64,000 nucleotides of DNA from Gordonia alkanivorans NBRC 16433 (GCF_000225505.1 NZ_BACI01000077.1:1-64000); one strand, 5' to 3'. Positions 28,218 to 39,045 are shown, counted from the stretch's first letter. Numbers and translations are program-made. Notes: a model not told the origin generated them from the sequence alone.

Positions 28218-29135
28218 TCAGACAGCGGCGGCGGCGAGGGCGCGGTCGGCGAGGTCGGGGGCGGCGGCGTCGAGCCAGACGGCGCGGTGATCGCGGCGGA
28301 ACCACGACCGCTGCCTGCGCACGTACCGGCGGGTGCCGATGAAGGTGAGTTCCTCGGCCTGGGCCATGTCGTACTCACCGTCGAGGGCGGCGAGCACCTG
28401 CTTGTAGCCGATCGCCTGCGAGGCCGTGCGCCCCTCCCGCAGTCCGCCGGCGCACAGGGTCTCGACCTCGTCGGGCAGCCCGGTCTCGAACATCAGCCGG
28501 GTACGACGCGCGATCCGGTCGTCGAGTTCGGCGGTCTCCCGGTCGAGCGCGAGGATCACGGTCCCCCACCGGGGTTCGCCGATCGTCGGCTGCGACGCCG
28601 CGAACGGTTGCCCGGTCAGTTCTACGACCTCCAGTGCGCGGACGATGCGCCGGCCGTCGGTGTCGAGAATCGTTGCGGCCGCGGCGGGGTCGACCGACGC
28701 CAGCAGCCGGTGCATCTCGGCGACGCCGCGTTCGGCGAGCATCTCCTCGTACCGGCCGCGGACCTCGGGGTCGGTCGCCGGGAACTGCCAGTTGTCGAGC
28801 AGCCCCTGGACGTACATCATCGAACCGCCGACGATGACCGGGACGCGACCTGCGGCGAGGAGTCGCTCCACGTCGGCGGCCGCGGCCTGCTGGTACCGGG
28901 CGACGGTGGCCACCTCGGTCACGTCGAGGACGTCGATCTGGTGGTGCGGGATGCCGCGGCGTTCGGCGACCGGGACCTTGGCCGTGCCGATGTCCATGCC
29001 GCGGTACTGCTGCATCGCGTCGATGTTGACGATCTCCCCGCCCAGCCGCTCGGCCAGGTCGAGGGCGAGGTCGGACTTCCCGCACGCGGTCGGGCCGACG
29101 ACCATGATCGGCCGCAGGGCCGGTTGGTCGCTCAT
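28218..29135 (-). CDS. miaA: tRNA dimethylallyltransferase MiaA
   Basis: This 305-residue protein has the P-loop [10 protein letters not shown], the DMAPP transferase segment ([22 protein letters not shown]) and the tRNA-contact [14 protein letters not shown]. It adds the isopentenyl group to A37 of tRNAs reading UNN codons, the substrate for MiaB, which is also in this window. It overlaps the preceding LigB-like gene by four bases (ATGA), so the two are coupled. Confidence 0.95.
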   Translation of the reverse strand: MSDQPALRPIMVVGPTACGKSDLALDLAERLGGEIVNIDAMQQYRGMDIGTAKVPVAERRGIPHHQIDVLDVTEVATVARYQQAAAADVERLLAAGRVPVIVGGSMMYVQGLLDNWQFPATDPEVRGRYEEMLAERGVAEMHRLLASVDPAAAATILDTDGRRIVRALEVVELTGQPFAASQPTIGEPRWGTVILALDRETAELDDRIARRTRLMFETGLPDEVETLCAGGLREGRTASQAIGYKQVLAALDGEYDMAQAEELTFIGTRRYVRRQRSWFRRDHRAVWLDAAAPDLADRALAAAAV

Positions 29136-29866
29136 GAACGGTCACCGGTGACGGTCCACGTGCCGACGACGTAGCCGACCCCGAACGGGGCTTCGGCGTA
29201 CCTCGTCTTCGCGACGACGCCGGAACCGGAGTGGTCGACCGCGGCGGCGGCGACCTGCCATGCGACCCGGCCGCCGACTCCCTCCGTGTCGCAGGGCGCG
29301 TCGTCGAGGTCCAGGAGGGCAGCGGTGTCGGCGGCGGCGATCGCCGCGACGATCGAGTCGTTGAGGGCAACCGCGGAATCCCGTCGGCCACCGCCCGGCG
29401 CCTTGGGGGTCAGCGCGGTCGAGCCGTCGCCGACGACCAGGAGTCCGATCCGCTCCGGCGACTTCCTCAGCCGTGCGCCGAGATCCGCACCGATGACCGC
29501 GCACTCGGCGGGCGTCGTCGCCCGGCCGACGATCGACATGCTCGTCGGTCCCAGCGCCGCCCACTCACGCAGCCAGGCTCCGATCAGGGCGGACAGACTC
29601 ATCCGACGACCGGTCCGATCGCTCACGCTCACCCGGACGTCGACCCCGTACCGGGCGAAACCGCCCGACCCCGACTCCTCCACCGGTCCGGTCACCGGGT
29701 CGTCGGAGGCGCCGACCACGACCCAGCGATCGATCCCGGTCGACGCCGCGTCGGCAAGGGCATCCCGCACCGCCGATCGCACGGGTTCGGTGTCGAACGC
29801 CGACGGACCGGCCAATTCGGGTACCAGCAACGGGGCACTCGGTACGAAGACGACGGCCGCAAGCAC
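29132..29866 (-). CDS. Class III extradiol dioxygenase-like (LigB-fold) protein lacking metal ligands
   Basis: The 244-residue protein from GTG 29866 corresponds to Rv2728c by position and by its opening [15 protein letters not shown], the place where active LigB-type dioxygenases have a metal-binding His (HPP-type motif). Here Ser replaces that His, and no second His cluster is apparent. [10 protein letters not shown] and [11 protein letters not shown] look like retained fold elements. A catalytic dioxygenase role is therefore doubtful, and a binding or tRNA-modification-linked function is open. The 3' end overlaps miaA. Confidence 0.7.
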   Translation of the reverse strand: MLAAVVFVPSAPLLVPELAGPSAFDTEPVRSAVRDALADAASTGIDRWVVVGASDDPVTGPVEESGSGGFARYGVDVRVSVSDRTGRRMSLSALIGAWLREWAALGPTSMSIVGRATTPAECAVIGADLGARLRKSPERIGLLVVGDGSTALTPKAPGGGRRDSAVALNDSIVAAIAAADTAALLDLDDAPCDTEGVGGRVAWQVAAAAVDHSGSGVVAKTRYAEAPFGVGYVVGTWTVTGDRS

Positions 29867-30080
29867 ACCACGACGCTAGTCGAACCAGACATCGCGACCG
29901 ACGCCCGAACCCCGACACGGATTCCGACAACTCGCCGCGCACGCCACATGCACGCGCCTGAACTGCTTGAATGGATCCGTACTGTCGGCTGTCGACGGGG
30001 CGTTACGATGCCCCGCGAGAACCGACCCAGCGACCGGCAGCCGTGACGCGCGGCACCACTGAGCGGCAGGACATGTGCAG

Positions 30081-31445
30081 ATGACCCACCCGACCGATCC
30101 CTCCACGGCCACCGAGGCGCCGCAGACGAGCACTCCGGTCCCGACGCCCCGCCCCAAACCCGGTCCGCGTCCCAAGCCGGGCCCACGACCCGGTCCGCAC
30201 GAACCCGTCATCACGCACATCAGTGCCGGCGACCCGCACCGATACGGTCGCATCGACTCCTCCGGTGTGGTGTGGCTCAAGACCGCCGACGGCGAGCGCG
30301 AGATCGGCCAGTGGCAGGCCGGCACCGTCGAAGAGGGTCTGGCCCACTTCGCGCGCCGCTTCGACGACCTCGCCACCGAGGTCGAGATCCTCGAGGAACG
30401 TCTCAGTGCACGGTCCGGTGACCCGCGCAAGGCCCAGGCAGCCGCCAAGCACCTGCTCGACGACCTGCCCGACGCCCACGTCATCGGCGATGTCGCCGCG
30501 CTACAGCGTCGACTGGAGGCCATCGTCGGTTCCGCCGACGAGGTCGCCGAGTCGCTGCGCGCCGAGCGTGAGAAGACCCGCGCCACCGCCATCGCCCGCA
30601 AGGAGACCCTTGCCACCGAGGCCGAACAGATCGGCGCCGAGGCCACCAACTGGAAGGGTGCCGGCGATCGACTCCGCGAGATCCTCGACGAGTGGAAGAC
30701 CATCAAGGGTATCGATCGCAAGACCGATGACGCCCTGTGGAAGCGCTACGCGAAGGCACGCGATGCCTTCAACCGCCGCCGTGGTGCCCACTTCGCCGAG
30801 CTCGACCGCGAGCGCGCCGGGGCCAAGGAACGCAAGGAAGCGCTGATCGCCCGCGCCGAGGAACTGTCCTCGTCGACCGACTGGGGTCCCACCTCGGCCA
30901 GGTTCCGCGAACTCCTGGGTGAGTGGAAGGCCGCCGGCCGCGCGCCCCGCGACACCGACGAGGCACTCTGGCAGCGGTTCAAGGCCGCTCAGGACGTCTT
31001 CTTCAACGCCCGCAACGCCGCGACCTCCGAACGCGACGCCGAGTTCGCGGCCAACGCGACCGCCAAGATCGCGCTGCTCGAGGCCGCCGAGAAGGCCATC
31101 GACCCGGCCGCCGACCTCGACGCGGCGCGTCGTGAGTTCCGGGCGTTCCGCCACAAGTGGGACGAGATCGGCAAGGTCCCGCGCGATCAGATGCACTCGC
31201 TGGAGGGACGCGCACGAGCGATCGAGAAGCGCATCCGCGACGCCGAGGACGCCCAGTGGCAGCGCACCGACCCGGAGGCCCAGGCGCGTGCCGCCCAGTT
31301 CGCCGACCGCGCCGCGCAGTTCGAGGAGCAGGCCCGCAAGGCTGTGGAGAAGGGCAAGGACCGTGAGGCGGCGTCGCTGCGCGAGCAGGCCGCGCAGTGG
31401 CGCGAGTGGGCCGAGGCCGCCCACAGCGCCGTCACCGACCGCTGA
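30081..31445 (+). CDS. DUF349 coiled-coil protein (Rv2731-like)
   Basis: The 454-residue protein has a Pro-rich N-terminus with short PKPGPRP-type repeats (about 18-40), a small domain ([24 protein letters not shown]), and a long highly charged helical region with repeated DUF349 units ([56 protein letters not shown]). The periodic W...LW/F-x-R pattern shows at least three copies. GTG 30075 is an alternative start; ATG 30081 is better spaced from GGCAGGAC. Function is unknown. M. tuberculosis has the gene at the same place upstream of miaB. Confidence 0.8.
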   Translation: MTHPTDPSTATEAPQTSTPVPTPRPKPGPRPKPGPRPGPHEPVITHISAGDPHRYGRIDSSGVVWLKTADGEREIGQWQAGTVEEGLAHFARRFDDLATEVEILEERLSARSGDPRKAQAAAKHLLDDLPDAHVIGDVAALQRRLEAIVGSADEVAESLRAEREKTRATAIARKETLATEAEQIGAEATNWKGAGDRLREILDEWKTIKGIDRKTDDALWKRYAKARDAFNRRRGAHFAELDRERAGAKERKEALIARAEELSSSTDWGPTSARFRELLGEWKAAGRAPRDTDEALWQRFKAAQDVFFNARNAATSERDAEFAANATAKIALLEAAEKAIDPAADLDAARREFRAFRHKWDEIGKVPRDQMHSLEGRARAIEKRIRDAEDAQWQRTDPEAQARAAQFADRAAQFEEQARKAVEKGKDREAASLREQAAQWREWAEAAHSAVTDR

Positions 31446-31467
31446 GCGAACCCGCTACAACGACCCG

Positions 31468-31508
31468 AGGACCCCGGGCCGCCGACTACTTCGGCTGTTC
31501 GGGGTCCT
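31468..31508. terminator. Terminator hairpin after the DUF349 gene
   Basis: AGGACCCCG (31468-31476) pairs with CGGGGTCCT (31500-31508), and the loop contains a second GCCGA/TCGGC stem. It overlaps the last codons of the convergent membrane protein gene. Confidence 0.55.
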
Positions 31509-32103
31509 TGTGGTAGAGCGCCGAGGCATAGGCTTCCTGCTCGGCAGCCTGGCGGCGACGCTCGGCCTCCATCGCCAGTTGGTAGGACGAGCGCGCCCAC
31601 ACCACGCGTGACCAGTGGAAGGTCAGGACGAAGACCGAGATCCAGCCGAGGACCAGTCCGATGCCCACACCCGACGGAGGCTCCACGCCACCGACGCCGG
31701 GGGTGTTGCGCGACCACCAGGCGAGCATTCCGGCCACGCAGGCGATCGCACAGCCGCACAAGGCGATCCACGCCAGAATCCACCGGCGGGTCAGCAGCGC
31801 GAGCATCGAGACCACGATGCCGAAGATCGCCACCAGGTAGACGAAGATCTTCGACACGATGGTGACTCGTTCGGCTGCGGCCTCCGGCGCGAAGGACAGC
31901 ACCTCGAGGCCGGTGACCGAGCCGGTGTGCGGCAGGACCAGCGACACCATGGCCAGCAATACGGCGATGGCCACGACCACCGCGCGTGCGCCGGGGTCGA
32001 TCTCACCGGCGACCTTGCGCTCGGCCTTCCTCAGGTCCTGTTCGTATTCCTTCAACGCGTCCCGGTCGGAAGCGCCGGGTGTGCGGTCCGGGTTCTCGGA
32101 CAT
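31486..32103 (-). CDS. Four-helix membrane protein (Rv2732c-like)
   Basis: ATG 32103 gives 205 residues. A charged N-terminal stretch (KEYEQDLRKAERKVAGEID) precedes four predicted transmembrane helices near 41-60, 78-100, 106-128 and 140-162. An acidic/Gln-rich C-terminal tail (AMEAERRRQAAEQEAYASALYHKD) is probably cytoplasmic and helical. The same family lies just downstream of miaB in M. tuberculosis (Rv2732c). No transporter motif was seen and the function is unknown. The longer Pro-rich upstream frame overlaps the miaB 3' region and is not favoured. Confidence 0.78.
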   Translation of the reverse strand: MSENPDRTPGASDRDALKEYEQDLRKAERKVAGEIDPGARAVVVAIAVLLAMVSLVLPHTGSVTGLEVLSFAPEAAAERVTIVSKIFVYLVAIFGIVVSMLALLTRRWILAWIALCGCAIACVAGMLAWWSRNTPGVGGVEPPSGVGIGLVLGWISVFVLTFHWSRVVWARSSYQLAMEAERRRQAAEQEAYASALYHKDPEQPK

Positions 32104-32146
32104 GTCATCGCCTCTTCTCACGAGTGGGTCTGGTGTGGCGCGCGCT

Positions 32147-33727
32147 CTAGCCGCAGGAGCCGCATCCGGCGGACGCGGGTGCAGCGGCGGTGGCGGGGGT
32201 GGGTACGGGGGGACCAATCGTCGGCAGGCCGAGGCCGACTCCGACGGGGGCGGTCGTGGGCGTGCGGCTCTGCTCGTGGGCGTCGCCGGCGCGCGTGCGG
32301 CGGTGCGAGAGCACCCCGGCGTCGGCGATCAGGTGGTGCGGCGCGGCCGCGGTGACCACGGTGTGGATCACGTCGCCGGGTCGGATGCCCGCGGTGTCGC
32401 CGGGCGCGAAGTGCACCAGGCGTCCGTCCCGCGCGCGACCGGTCATCCGCCGGGTCTCGGCGGACTTGCGTCCCTCGTCGGCGACGACGAGCAGTTCCAC
32501 CTCGGTGCCGGTCAGGGATTCGTTCTCGGACAGGCAGATTCGTTCCTGCAGCGCGATGAGTCGCTGGTAGCGCTCACCGACGACGTCGGCGGGCACCTGG
32601 TCGGGCATCGTCGCGGCCGGGGTTCCCGGGCGCGGCGAGTACTGGAAGGTGAAGGCGCTGGAGAACCGGGCGCGTTCCACGACGTCGAGGGTCGCTTGGA
32701 AGTCCTCCTCGGTCTCCCCCGGGAACCCGACGATGATGTCGGTGGTGATCGCCGCATGAGGCATCGCCGCGCGGACCTTGTCGAGGATGCCGAGGAACCT
32801 GGTCTGGCGGTAGCTGCGTCGCATCGCCTTCAGGATGCGGTCGGAGCCGGACTGCAGCGGCATGTGCAGCTGCGGGCACACGTTGGGGGTCTCGGCCATC
32901 GCCTCGATGACGTCGTCGGTGAACTCGGCGGGATGCGGCGAGGTGAACCGGACCCGTTCGAGTCCTTCGATGTCGCCGCAGGCACGCAGCAGTTCGGCGA
33001 AGGCGCCGCGGTTGCGCGGCTGGTCCGGATCGGCGAAGGACATGCCATAGGCGTTGACGTTCTGACCGAGCAGCGTCACCTCGACGACACCCTGGTCGAC
33101 GAGTGCCCGGACCTCGGCGAGCACGTCACCGGGTCGGCGGTCGACCTCCTTGCCGCGCAGCGACGGCACGATGCAGAAGGTGCATGTGTTGTTGCAGCCC
33201 ACCGACACCGACACCCAACCGGAGTAGGCCGAGTCGCGCTTGGCGGGCAGCGTCGACGGGAAGCGCTCCAGGGAGTCGAGGATCTCGACCTGCGCCTCCT
33301 CGTTGTGACGGGCACGGTCGAGCAGCGCCGGCAGCGAGCCGATGTTGTGGGTGCCGAACACGACGTCGACCCACGGCGCCTTGGCGATGACGGTGTCCTT
33401 GTCCTTCTGCGCGAGGCAACCGCCGACGGCGATCTGCATGCCGGGCCGCTGGGATTTCACCGGCGCCAGGTGCGACAGGTTGCCGTAGAGCTTGTTGTCG
33501 GCGTTCTCGCGGATGGCACACGTGTTGAACACGACCAGATCGGCGTCGTCGTCCTCGCCGGCACGCACATAACCCGCGTCCTCGAGGAGCCCGGAGATGC
33601 GTTCGGAGTCGTGGACGTTCATCTGGCAGCCGTAGGTTCGAACCTGGTAGCTGCGGGGTGCTTGATCGCCGAGGGGGCCTGGGGCTGATGCAGCCTGGTC
33701 AGGCCGATCCGACAACTCGATACTCAC
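32147..33727 (-). CDS. miaB: tRNA-2-methylthio-N6-dimethylallyladenosine synthase MiaB
   Basis: GTG 33727 gives 526 residues. An N-terminal MTTase domain ([21 protein letters not shown]) binds the auxiliary [4Fe-4S] cluster. A radical-SAM domain has CNNTCTFC (CxxxCxxC), and a TRAM domain follows (about 395-460). The product thiomethylates i6A37 made by MiaA. The C-terminal tail is Ala/Pro-rich and ends in GCGSCG, a Cys pair outside the usual domains. It is divergent from gluA by 86 bases. Confidence 0.95.
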   Translation of the reverse strand: MSIELSDRPDQAASAPGPLGDQAPRSYQVRTYGCQMNVHDSERISGLLEDAGYVRAGEDDDADLVVFNTCAIRENADNKLYGNLSHLAPVKSQRPGMQIAVGGCLAQKDKDTVIAKAPWVDVVFGTHNIGSLPALLDRARHNEEAQVEILDSLERFPSTLPAKRDSAYSGWVSVSVGCNNTCTFCIVPSLRGKEVDRRPGDVLAEVRALVDQGVVEVTLLGQNVNAYGMSFADPDQPRNRGAFAELLRACGDIEGLERVRFTSPHPAEFTDDVIEAMAETPNVCPQLHMPLQSGSDRILKAMRRSYRQTRFLGILDKVRAAMPHAAITTDIIVGFPGETEEDFQATLDVVERARFSSAFTFQYSPRPGTPAATMPDQVPADVVGERYQRLIALQERICLSENESLTGTEVELLVVADEGRKSAETRRMTGRARDGRLVHFAPGDTAGIRPGDVIHTVVTAAAPHHLIADAGVLSHRRTRAGDAHEQSRTPTTAPVGVGLGLPTIGPPVPTPATAAAPASAGCGSCG

Positions 33728-33813
33728 TCCTACCAGGGTACGGTGCCGACGCAAATCGCCGACGTTGCGTGACCGGTACCGCTCCTCGGCACGAATTTGG
33801 TTAGGGTTCTCCA

Positions 33814-34587
33814 ATGACCGTTTCGCCGAGCAAGTCCGCGGACCCCGGGTCCCAGCCGATGATCGCGATGCGCGGGGTGCAGAAGCACTTCGGGTCGCTG
33901 CACGTCCTCAAGGACATCGACCTCGAGGTTCCCGCCGGACAGGTGGTCGTGGTCCTCGGTCCGTCCGGATCGGGCAAGTCCACTCTCTGCCGGACGATCA
34001 ACCGCCTCGAACCGATCGACGAGGGTGAGATCCGGGTCGAGGGTCAGCTCCTGCCCGCCGAGGGCAAGGACCTCGCTCGACTCCGTGCCGACGTCGGCAT
34101 GGTGTTCCAGTCCTTCAATCTGTTCTCCCACAAGACGATCCTCGAGAACGTCACCCTCGCACCGACGAAGGTGCGCAAGAAGTCCAAGGCCGACGCCGGC
34201 AAGCGGGCGCTGGAACTGCTCGAGCGGGTCGGCATCGCCAGCCAGAAGGACAAGTACCCCGCCCAGCTGTCCGGCGGCCAGCAACAGCGCGTCGCCATCG
34301 CCCGCTCCCTCGCCATGGATCCGAAGGTCATGTTGTTCGACGAGCCGACCTCGGCGCTCGACCCCGAGATGGTCAACGAGGTCCTCGACGTCATGGTCGC
34401 CCTGGCCAAAGAGGGCATGACGATGCTCGTGGTCACCCACGAGATGGGCTTCGCCCGCAAGGCCGCCGACCGGGTGATCTTCATGGCCGACGGCGCGATC
34501 ATCGAGGACGCCGAACCCGACACCTTCTTCACCGACCCCAAGACCGACCGAGCACGCGATTTCCTCGGCAAGATCCTGGGGCACTGA
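33814..34587 (+). CDS. gluA: Glutamate ABC transporter ATP-binding protein GluA
   Basis: The 257-residue ATPase has Walker [11 protein letters not shown]-loop VFQSFNLF, signature LSGGQQQR, Walker [13 protein letters not shown] and the switch His in VVTHEMG. The sequence places it in the polar amino acid uptake group. It starts the gluABCD operon; gluB begins one base after its stop. The same four genes next to recX-recA encode the glutamate uptake system of Corynebacterium glutamicum, which guides this name. Confidence 0.92.
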   Translation: MTVSPSKSADPGSQPMIAMRGVQKHFGSLHVLKDIDLEVPAGQVVVVLGPSGSGKSTLCRTINRLEPIDEGEIRVEGQLLPAEGKDLARLRADVGMVFQSFNLFSHKTILENVTLAPTKVRKKSKADAGKRALELLERVGIASQKDKYPAQLSGGQQQRVAIARSLAMDPKVMLFDEPTSALDPEMVNEVLDVMVALAKEGMTMLVVTHEMGFARKAADRVIFMADGAIIEDAEPDTFFTDPKTDRARDFLGKILGH

Positions 34588-34588
34588 G

Positions 34589-35620
34589 ATGCGGATGAGT
34601 CAGGAAACACACCGAGTACGCCCGCAGGTGTCCCGATGGCGTGGCGCCGGACTGGTCGTCGCGGTCGGGGCACTGCTCGCCGGACTGCTGTCGGGATGTG
34701 GCAGCACCGAACCCCGCAACCTGCTCAGCTCGATCCGTGACGGAGCGGTCGTCCTGGGCGTCAAGTTCGACCAGCCCGGCCTCGGCCTGTACGAGCCGGA
34801 CGGCAACGTCACCGGCTTCGACGCGTCGGTCGCCACCTACGTGGTCAACTCCATCGCGGACGACCTCGGCGTCGATCACCCGGAGATCACCTGGCGCGAG
34901 ACGCCGTCGGCCCGCCGCGAGGCGATGATCGACAACGGCGAGGTCGACCTGATCGCCGCCACCTACTCGATCAACGCCAGCCGTTCCAAGAAGGTGTCGT
35001 TCGGCGGCCCCTACCTGCAGACCTACCAGGGCCTGATGGTGCGTGACGACGACAACTCGATCTCCGAGCTGGCCGACCTCGACAACGGAAAGAAGCTCTG
35101 TTCGGTCACCGGCTCGACGTCGGCGCAGAACGTGAAGGCGCAGCTGCCGACCGTGCAGCTGCAGGAGTACGACTCCTACTCGGCCTGCGTCGAGGCGCTC
35201 CGCCGCGGCAAGGTCGACGCGCTGACGACCGACGAGGCGATCCTCGCCGGCTACTCCAACTTCTGGAAGGACGAGTTCAAGCTCGTCGAGATGACGTACC
35301 TCAAGGACGCGTGCGTCAAGGACGCGCTGAAGACGGCGGGCAGCCCGTTCTCGACCGAACGCTACGGCGTGGGTGTCGCACTCGGCGACACCGCCGCGGT
35401 CGAGGCGATCAACAAGGCCCTCGACACCATGCTGACCCCGGCCGAGGGCATCGAGTCGCCCTGGAACGCCGACCTCCGCGAAGCACTCGGCAACGAGTAC
35501 GTGGACGAGATCATCGCCCGCGCGGACCGTCCCGGTTCGAAGTTCCCCTACCTGCCGGACCCCGGTGACCTCGAGTTCCTCGATTCACCGTCCACGCCGT
35601 GCCCGCCCGGACTCGAGTGA
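34589..35620 (+). CDS. gluB: Glutamate-binding lipoprotein GluB
   Basis: A lipoprotein signal ends in LLSGC near residue 37, followed by a family 3 solute-binding domain (VLGVKFDQPGLGLYEPDGNVTGFDASVA...DLIAATYSINASRSKKVSFGGPY...DALTTDEAIL). The 343-residue protein would be tethered outside the membrane and deliver glutamate to GluCD. ATG 34595 is a possible alternative start. Several Cys pairs in the mature part (CSVTG, SACVEAL, DACVKDA) may form disulfides. Confidence 0.92.
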   Translation: MRMSQETHRVRPQVSRWRGAGLVVAVGALLAGLLSGCGSTEPRNLLSSIRDGAVVLGVKFDQPGLGLYEPDGNVTGFDASVATYVVNSIADDLGVDHPEITWRETPSARREAMIDNGEVDLIAATYSINASRSKKVSFGGPYLQTYQGLMVRDDDNSISELADLDNGKKLCSVTGSTSAQNVKAQLPTVQLQEYDSYSACVEALRRGKVDALTTDEAILAGYSNFWKDEFKLVEMTYLKDACVKDALKTAGSPFSTERYGVGVALGDTAAVEAINKALDTMLTPAEGIESPWNADLREALGNEYVDEIIARADRPGSKFPYLPDPGDLEFLDSPSTPCPPGLE

Positions 35621-35632
35621 GAGGAGTAATCG

Positions 35633-36310
35633 ATGAATGACGCCTCTCTGTGGGAGAGCATGGGCCCCCAGCTGTGGCCCGCCTTCTGGGTGACCATCCA
35701 GTTGACCTTCTATTCGGCGATCGGCTCGCTGGTCTGGGGCACGATCCTCGCCGCGATGCGGGTGTCCCCCGTCCCGGTGATGCGCGCCTTCGCCGGGGTC
35801 TACGTCAACGTCGTCCGCAACACCCCGTTGACGCTCGTCGTGCTGTTCTGCGCGATCGGCCTGTACCAGAACCTGGGGCTGACCTTCGCGCCGACGATCA
35901 AGTCCAACAATTTCTGGCTCGCGGTGCTCGCGTTCGTCCTCTACACGTCGACGTTCGTCTGTGAGACGCTGCGCTCCGGCTTCAACACCGTGCCCCTCGG
36001 GCAGGCGGAGGCAGCGCGGTCGCTGGGCATGCCCTTCACCCAGGTGTTCGGGATCATCGTGCTGCCGCAGGCCATTCGAGCCGTCATCGGTCCGATGGGC
36101 AGCGTGCTGATCGCGCTGACGAAGAACACCACGGTCGCCTCGGTCATCGGCGTCGCCGAGGCCGCGGCCCTCATGAAGACCGAGATCGAGACCTTCTCCG
36201 ACCAGCTGTTCGTGATCTTCGGCGTCATCGCCGTGGGCTTCATGATCATCACCCTCACCGAGGGAGCCGTCTTCGGCTACCTCGCCAAGCGACTGGCGGT
36301 GAAACGATGA
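35633..36310 (+). CDS. gluC: Glutamate ABC transporter permease GluC
   Basis: The 225-residue inner-membrane subunit has five or so helices and the HisMQ-type coupling loop ([37 protein letters not shown]). AGAGGAG precedes ATG 35633. Its stop overlaps the gluD start by four bases (ATGA). It forms the translocation pore with GluD. Confidence 0.92.
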   Translation: MNDASLWESMGPQLWPAFWVTIQLTFYSAIGSLVWGTILAAMRVSPVPVMRAFAGVYVNVVRNTPLTLVVLFCAIGLYQNLGLTFAPTIKSNNFWLAVLAFVLYTSTFVCETLRSGFNTVPLGQAEAARSLGMPFTQVFGIIVLPQAIRAVIGPMGSVLIALTKNTTVASVIGVAEAAALMKTEIETFSDQLFVIFGVIAVGFMIITLTEGAVFGYLAKRLAVKR

Positions 36311-37185
36311 GCGCCGAATCGACTGTCCTGTACGACGCCCCCGGCCCACGCGCACGAACCCGGAACCGCCTGACAGCGATCCTGTTCATCGCGATCCTCG
36401 CGGCGATCGCGATCTACGTGATCACCGTGCTCGCTGCCAACGAGCAGTTCACCGGCGAGAAGTGGAGCCCGTTCGTCACCTGGTCCACCTGGACCGGCTA
36501 CATCCTGCCCGGCCTGTGGCGCACGCTCGCGGCGGCCGCCGTCTCGATCGTGCTGTCGCTGATCCTCGGTGCCGTCCTCGGCATCGGCCGGCTGTCGGAT
36601 CATCTCTGGGTGCGTGCCGTCTCGAGCGTATTCGTCGAGGTGTTCCGCGCGATCCCGGTGCTGATCCTGATGGTGTTCACCTGGTTCTTGTTCGCCATCT
36701 ACGGCATCTTCCCGTCGTCGATGCTGGCGTTCGCCGCCGTGGTCACCGGCCTCACGCTCTACAACGGGTCGGTGATGGCCGAGATCCTGCGCTCGGGCAT
36801 CAACTCGCTGCCGAAGGGCCAGACCGAGGCGTCGATGGCGCTGGGTCTGCGGAAGAGCCAGATGATGAGGATCGTGCTGCTCCCCCAGGCGATCACCGCG
36901 ATGATGCCGGCACTGATCTCGCAGATGGTGGTGGCCCTGAAGGACAGCGCGCTGGGCTACATCATCGGCTACTCGGAGGTCGTACGCAGCGGTCTGCTGT
37001 CGGCCTCGCGCTACGGCAACTACATCCCGGCGCTGATCGTGGTGGCGATCATCATGATCCTCATCAACTTCGGGCTGTCGAACCTGGCGACCTACGTCGA
37101 ACGACGGCTGCGTCAGGGGCGTCGGGCGACCGAGCCCGCGGACCCGGAGAAGACCGAGCAGGCCGCGTCGGAGAACCTGCTCTGA
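36307..37185 (+). CDS. gluD: Glutamate ABC transporter permease GluD
   Basis: The 292-residue permease has a cytoplasmic N-terminus, one extra N-terminal helix (about 25-48) and the permease core with coupling loop [28 protein letters not shown]. The C-terminal tail is charged ([20 protein letters not shown]). Pairing with GluC by overlap indicates equal expression. It converges with recX. Confidence 0.92.
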   Translation: MSAESTVLYDAPGPRARTRNRLTAILFIAILAAIAIYVITVLAANEQFTGEKWSPFVTWSTWTGYILPGLWRTLAAAAVSIVLSLILGAVLGIGRLSDHLWVRAVSSVFVEVFRAIPVLILMVFTWFLFAIYGIFPSSMLAFAAVVTGLTLYNGSVMAEILRSGINSLPKGQTEASMALGLRKSQMMRIVLLPQAITAMMPALISQMVVALKDSALGYIIGYSEVVRSGLLSASRYGNYIPALIVVAIIMILINFGLSNLATYVERRLRQGRRATEPADPEKTEQAASENLL

Positions 37186-37203
37186 TCCGAGTGATCCCGT
37201 GAC

Positions 37204-37245
37204 GGGGAGGCGTCAGGCGTCGTCCAACGCGCCGAGCGCCTCCCC
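37204..37245. terminator. Hairpin between gluD and recX
   Basis: GGGGAGGCG (37204-37212) pairs with CGCCTCCCC (37237-37245), with the second arm inside the recX 3' end. It probably terminates the gluABCD transcript. Confidence 0.5.
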
Positions 37246-37752
37246 CACCACGTCGAAGGCCAGCGACTGCGAATAACCGCGCCGCACAAGGAATGCGACC
37301 AGCCGGCGCAGCGTCTTCTCGCGCTCGGCACGATCGGCGACGACGCGTTCGACGACCGACGGCGTCAGTTTTCGCTCGACGAGTCCCGCCGCGACCCCGC
37401 GTTCGTCATCGGGATCGATGTCGGCCAGGGTCTCGGCGATGATCGACTCCGAGATCCCCTTGGTGCGCAGTTCGTGACGGAGCGCCACACGTCCCTTACC
37501 CGAGTTCAGGTGTCGGGAACGCACCCACTCCGCGGCGAAATCGGTGTCGTCGAGCAGCTGGTGCTTGTCGAGCCGTGCCATCACCTCGTCGACGGTGTCG
37601 GCGTCGAATCCCTTGCGGGTCAACCTCTCCCGCATCTCGTGCCGTGAACGCGCACGGACCCCGAGCAGCCGCAGTGCGGAGTCCCATGCACTGGGTCCCT
37701 TTTTCTGCGTCCGCTCGGGGTCCGTCCGTTCGGGGCTTGATGCCTCGTTCAT
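37213..37752 (-). CDS. recX: RecA-modulating protein RecX
   Basis: The 179-residue protein has the three-helix repeats of RecX (SALRLLGVRARSRHEMRERLTRKGF, FAAEWVRSRHLNSGKGRVALRHELRTKGIS, LRRLVAFLVRRGYSQSLAFDVV). RecX caps RecA filaments and limits recombinase and coprotease activity. It starts 20 bases after the recA stop on the same strand, so SOS-induced co-transcription is expected. Confidence 0.95.
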   Translation of the reverse strand: MNEASSPERTDPERTQKKGPSAWDSALRLLGVRARSRHEMRERLTRKGFDADTVDEVMARLDKHQLLDDTDFAAEWVRSRHLNSGKGRVALRHELRTKGISESIIAETLADIDPDDERGVAAGLVERKLTPSVVERVVADRAEREKTLRRLVAFLVRRGYSQSLAFDVVGEALGALDDA

Positions 37753-37772
37753 ATCGGATCAGGCGGGACCGA

Positions 37773-38816
37773 TCAGAATTCGACTGGCGCCGGGGCGACG
37801 TCGTCGGCGTCGACGGTGGCGCCGACGCCGAGCTTCTCCTTGATCTTCTTCTCGATTTCGTCGCGGATGTCGAGGTTCTCGAGCAGGAACTTGCGGGCGT
37901 TCTCCTTGCCCTGGCCGAGCTGATCGCCCTCGTAGGTGAACCACGAGCCGGACTTGCGGATGAAGCCCTCGGCGACACCCATGTCGATCAGCGAGCCCTC
38001 CTTGCTGATGCCGTGACCGTAGAGGATGTCGAACTCGGCCTGCTTGAACGGCGGCGCGACCTTGTTCTTGACGACCTTCACGCGGGTGCGGTTACCGACG
38101 GCATCGGTCCCGTCCTTGAGGGTCTCGATGCGCCGGACGTCGAGGCGCACCGACGAGTAGAACTTGAGAGCCTTACCGCCCGTGGTGGTCTCGGGCGTAC
38201 CGAACATGACGCCGATCTTCTCACGCAGCTGGTTGATGAAGATCGCGGTGGTCTTGGACTGGCTGAGCGCACCGGTCATCTTGCGCAGCGCCTGGCTCAT
38301 CAGGCGGGCCTGCAGGCCGACGTGGCTGTCGCCCATCTCGCCCTCGATCTCGGCCTTGGGCACCAGTGCGGCCACCGAGTCGATGACCAGGATGTCCAGA
38401 GCGCCCGAACGGATCAGCATGTCGGCGATCTCGAGAGCCTGCTCACCGGTGTCGGGCTGGGACACCAGCAGCGCGTCGGTGTCGACACCGAGCTTGGCGG
38501 CGTAGTCGGGGTCGAGAGCGTGCTCGGCGTCGATGAAGGCGGCGATGCCGCCCTGGGCCTGGGCATTCGCGACGGCGTGCAGCGCCACCGTGGTCTTACC
38601 CGAGGATTCCGGACCGTAGATCTCGACGACGCGGCCGCGGGGCAGACCACCGATACCGAGGGCGACGTCGAGTGCGATCGAGCCGGTCGGGATGACCTCG
38701 ATCGGCTGACGAGTCTCCTCACCGAGACGCATGACCGAACCCTTGCCGAAGTTCTTGTCGATCTGGGCGAGGGCCAGATCGAGGGCCTTCTCACGGTCTT
38801 GAGGCGCAGATGCCAT
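37773..38816 (-). CDS. recA: Recombinase RecA (no intein)
   Basis: ATG 38816 is preceded by GAGGAGAA and gives 347 residues. Features: Walker [10 protein letters not shown], Walker [18 protein letters not shown]-binding loop L1 ([20 protein letters not shown]) and L2 ([28 protein letters not shown]). The frame is uninterrupted, whereas M. tuberculosis RecA contains an intein. It catalyses strand exchange and stimulates LexA self-cleavage. A near-perfect LexA box lies about 190 bases upstream. The C-terminus is short and acidic. Confidence 0.98.
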   Translation of the reverse strand: MASAPQDREKALDLALAQIDKNFGKGSVMRLGEETRQPIEVIPTGSIALDVALGIGGLPRGRVVEIYGPESSGKTTVALHAVANAQAQGGIAAFIDAEHALDPDYAAKLGVDTDALLVSQPDTGEQALEIADMLIRSGALDILVIDSVAALVPKAEIEGEMGDSHVGLQARLMSQALRKMTGALSQSKTTAIFINQLREKIGVMFGTPETTTGGKALKFYSSVRLDVRRIETLKDGTDAVGNRTRVKVVKNKVAPPFKQAEFDILYGHGISKEGSLIDMGVAEGFIRKSGSWFTYEGDQLGQGKENARKFLLENLDIRDEIEKKIKEKLGVGATVDADDVAPAPVEF

Positions 38817-39004
38817 CGGAGTTCTCCTCGGTTGTGAGCCGGATTTCCGGCGGGTGGTCGGTGCGGTCCGGGCGTTCATGTCTGAAAGGTATCGCGTGGG
38901 TCCGACAAGTCTTGGCGGCGCTCCCGGCGACCCATTCTTCTCCTCGGTCCCGATACTTCAGACGCGGCGGCGGCCCGTTCGGTTCCGTCTGATCACCAGA
39001 ATGA

Positions 39005-39020
39005 ACGAACAGGTGTTCGA
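39005..39020. promoter_or_regulatory. LexA box upstream of recA
   Basis: ACGAAC AGGT GTTCGA matches TCGAAC-N4-GTTCGA at 11 of 12 positions. It lies between the DUF3046 stop and recA, so recA can be induced separately from the upstream genes. Confidence 0.8.
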
Positions 39021-39045
39021 TGGCAAGTGCGACACGCGGGGCGTG

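Noticed and set aside
27234-29174. Open plus-strand frame of 646 codons opposite dapF and miaA
   Set aside because: It spans two convincingly identified genes and their junction in antisense.
30904-30914. GTTCCGCGAAC in the DUF349 gene as a further palindrome copy
   Set aside because: One base of the GTTCCGCGGAAC core is missing, so symmetry and spacing differ, and it is in ordinary coding sequence.
37773-38816. Intein in recA
   Set aside because: The reading frame is continuous through both Walker motifs and the L1/L2 loops at normal RecA length.
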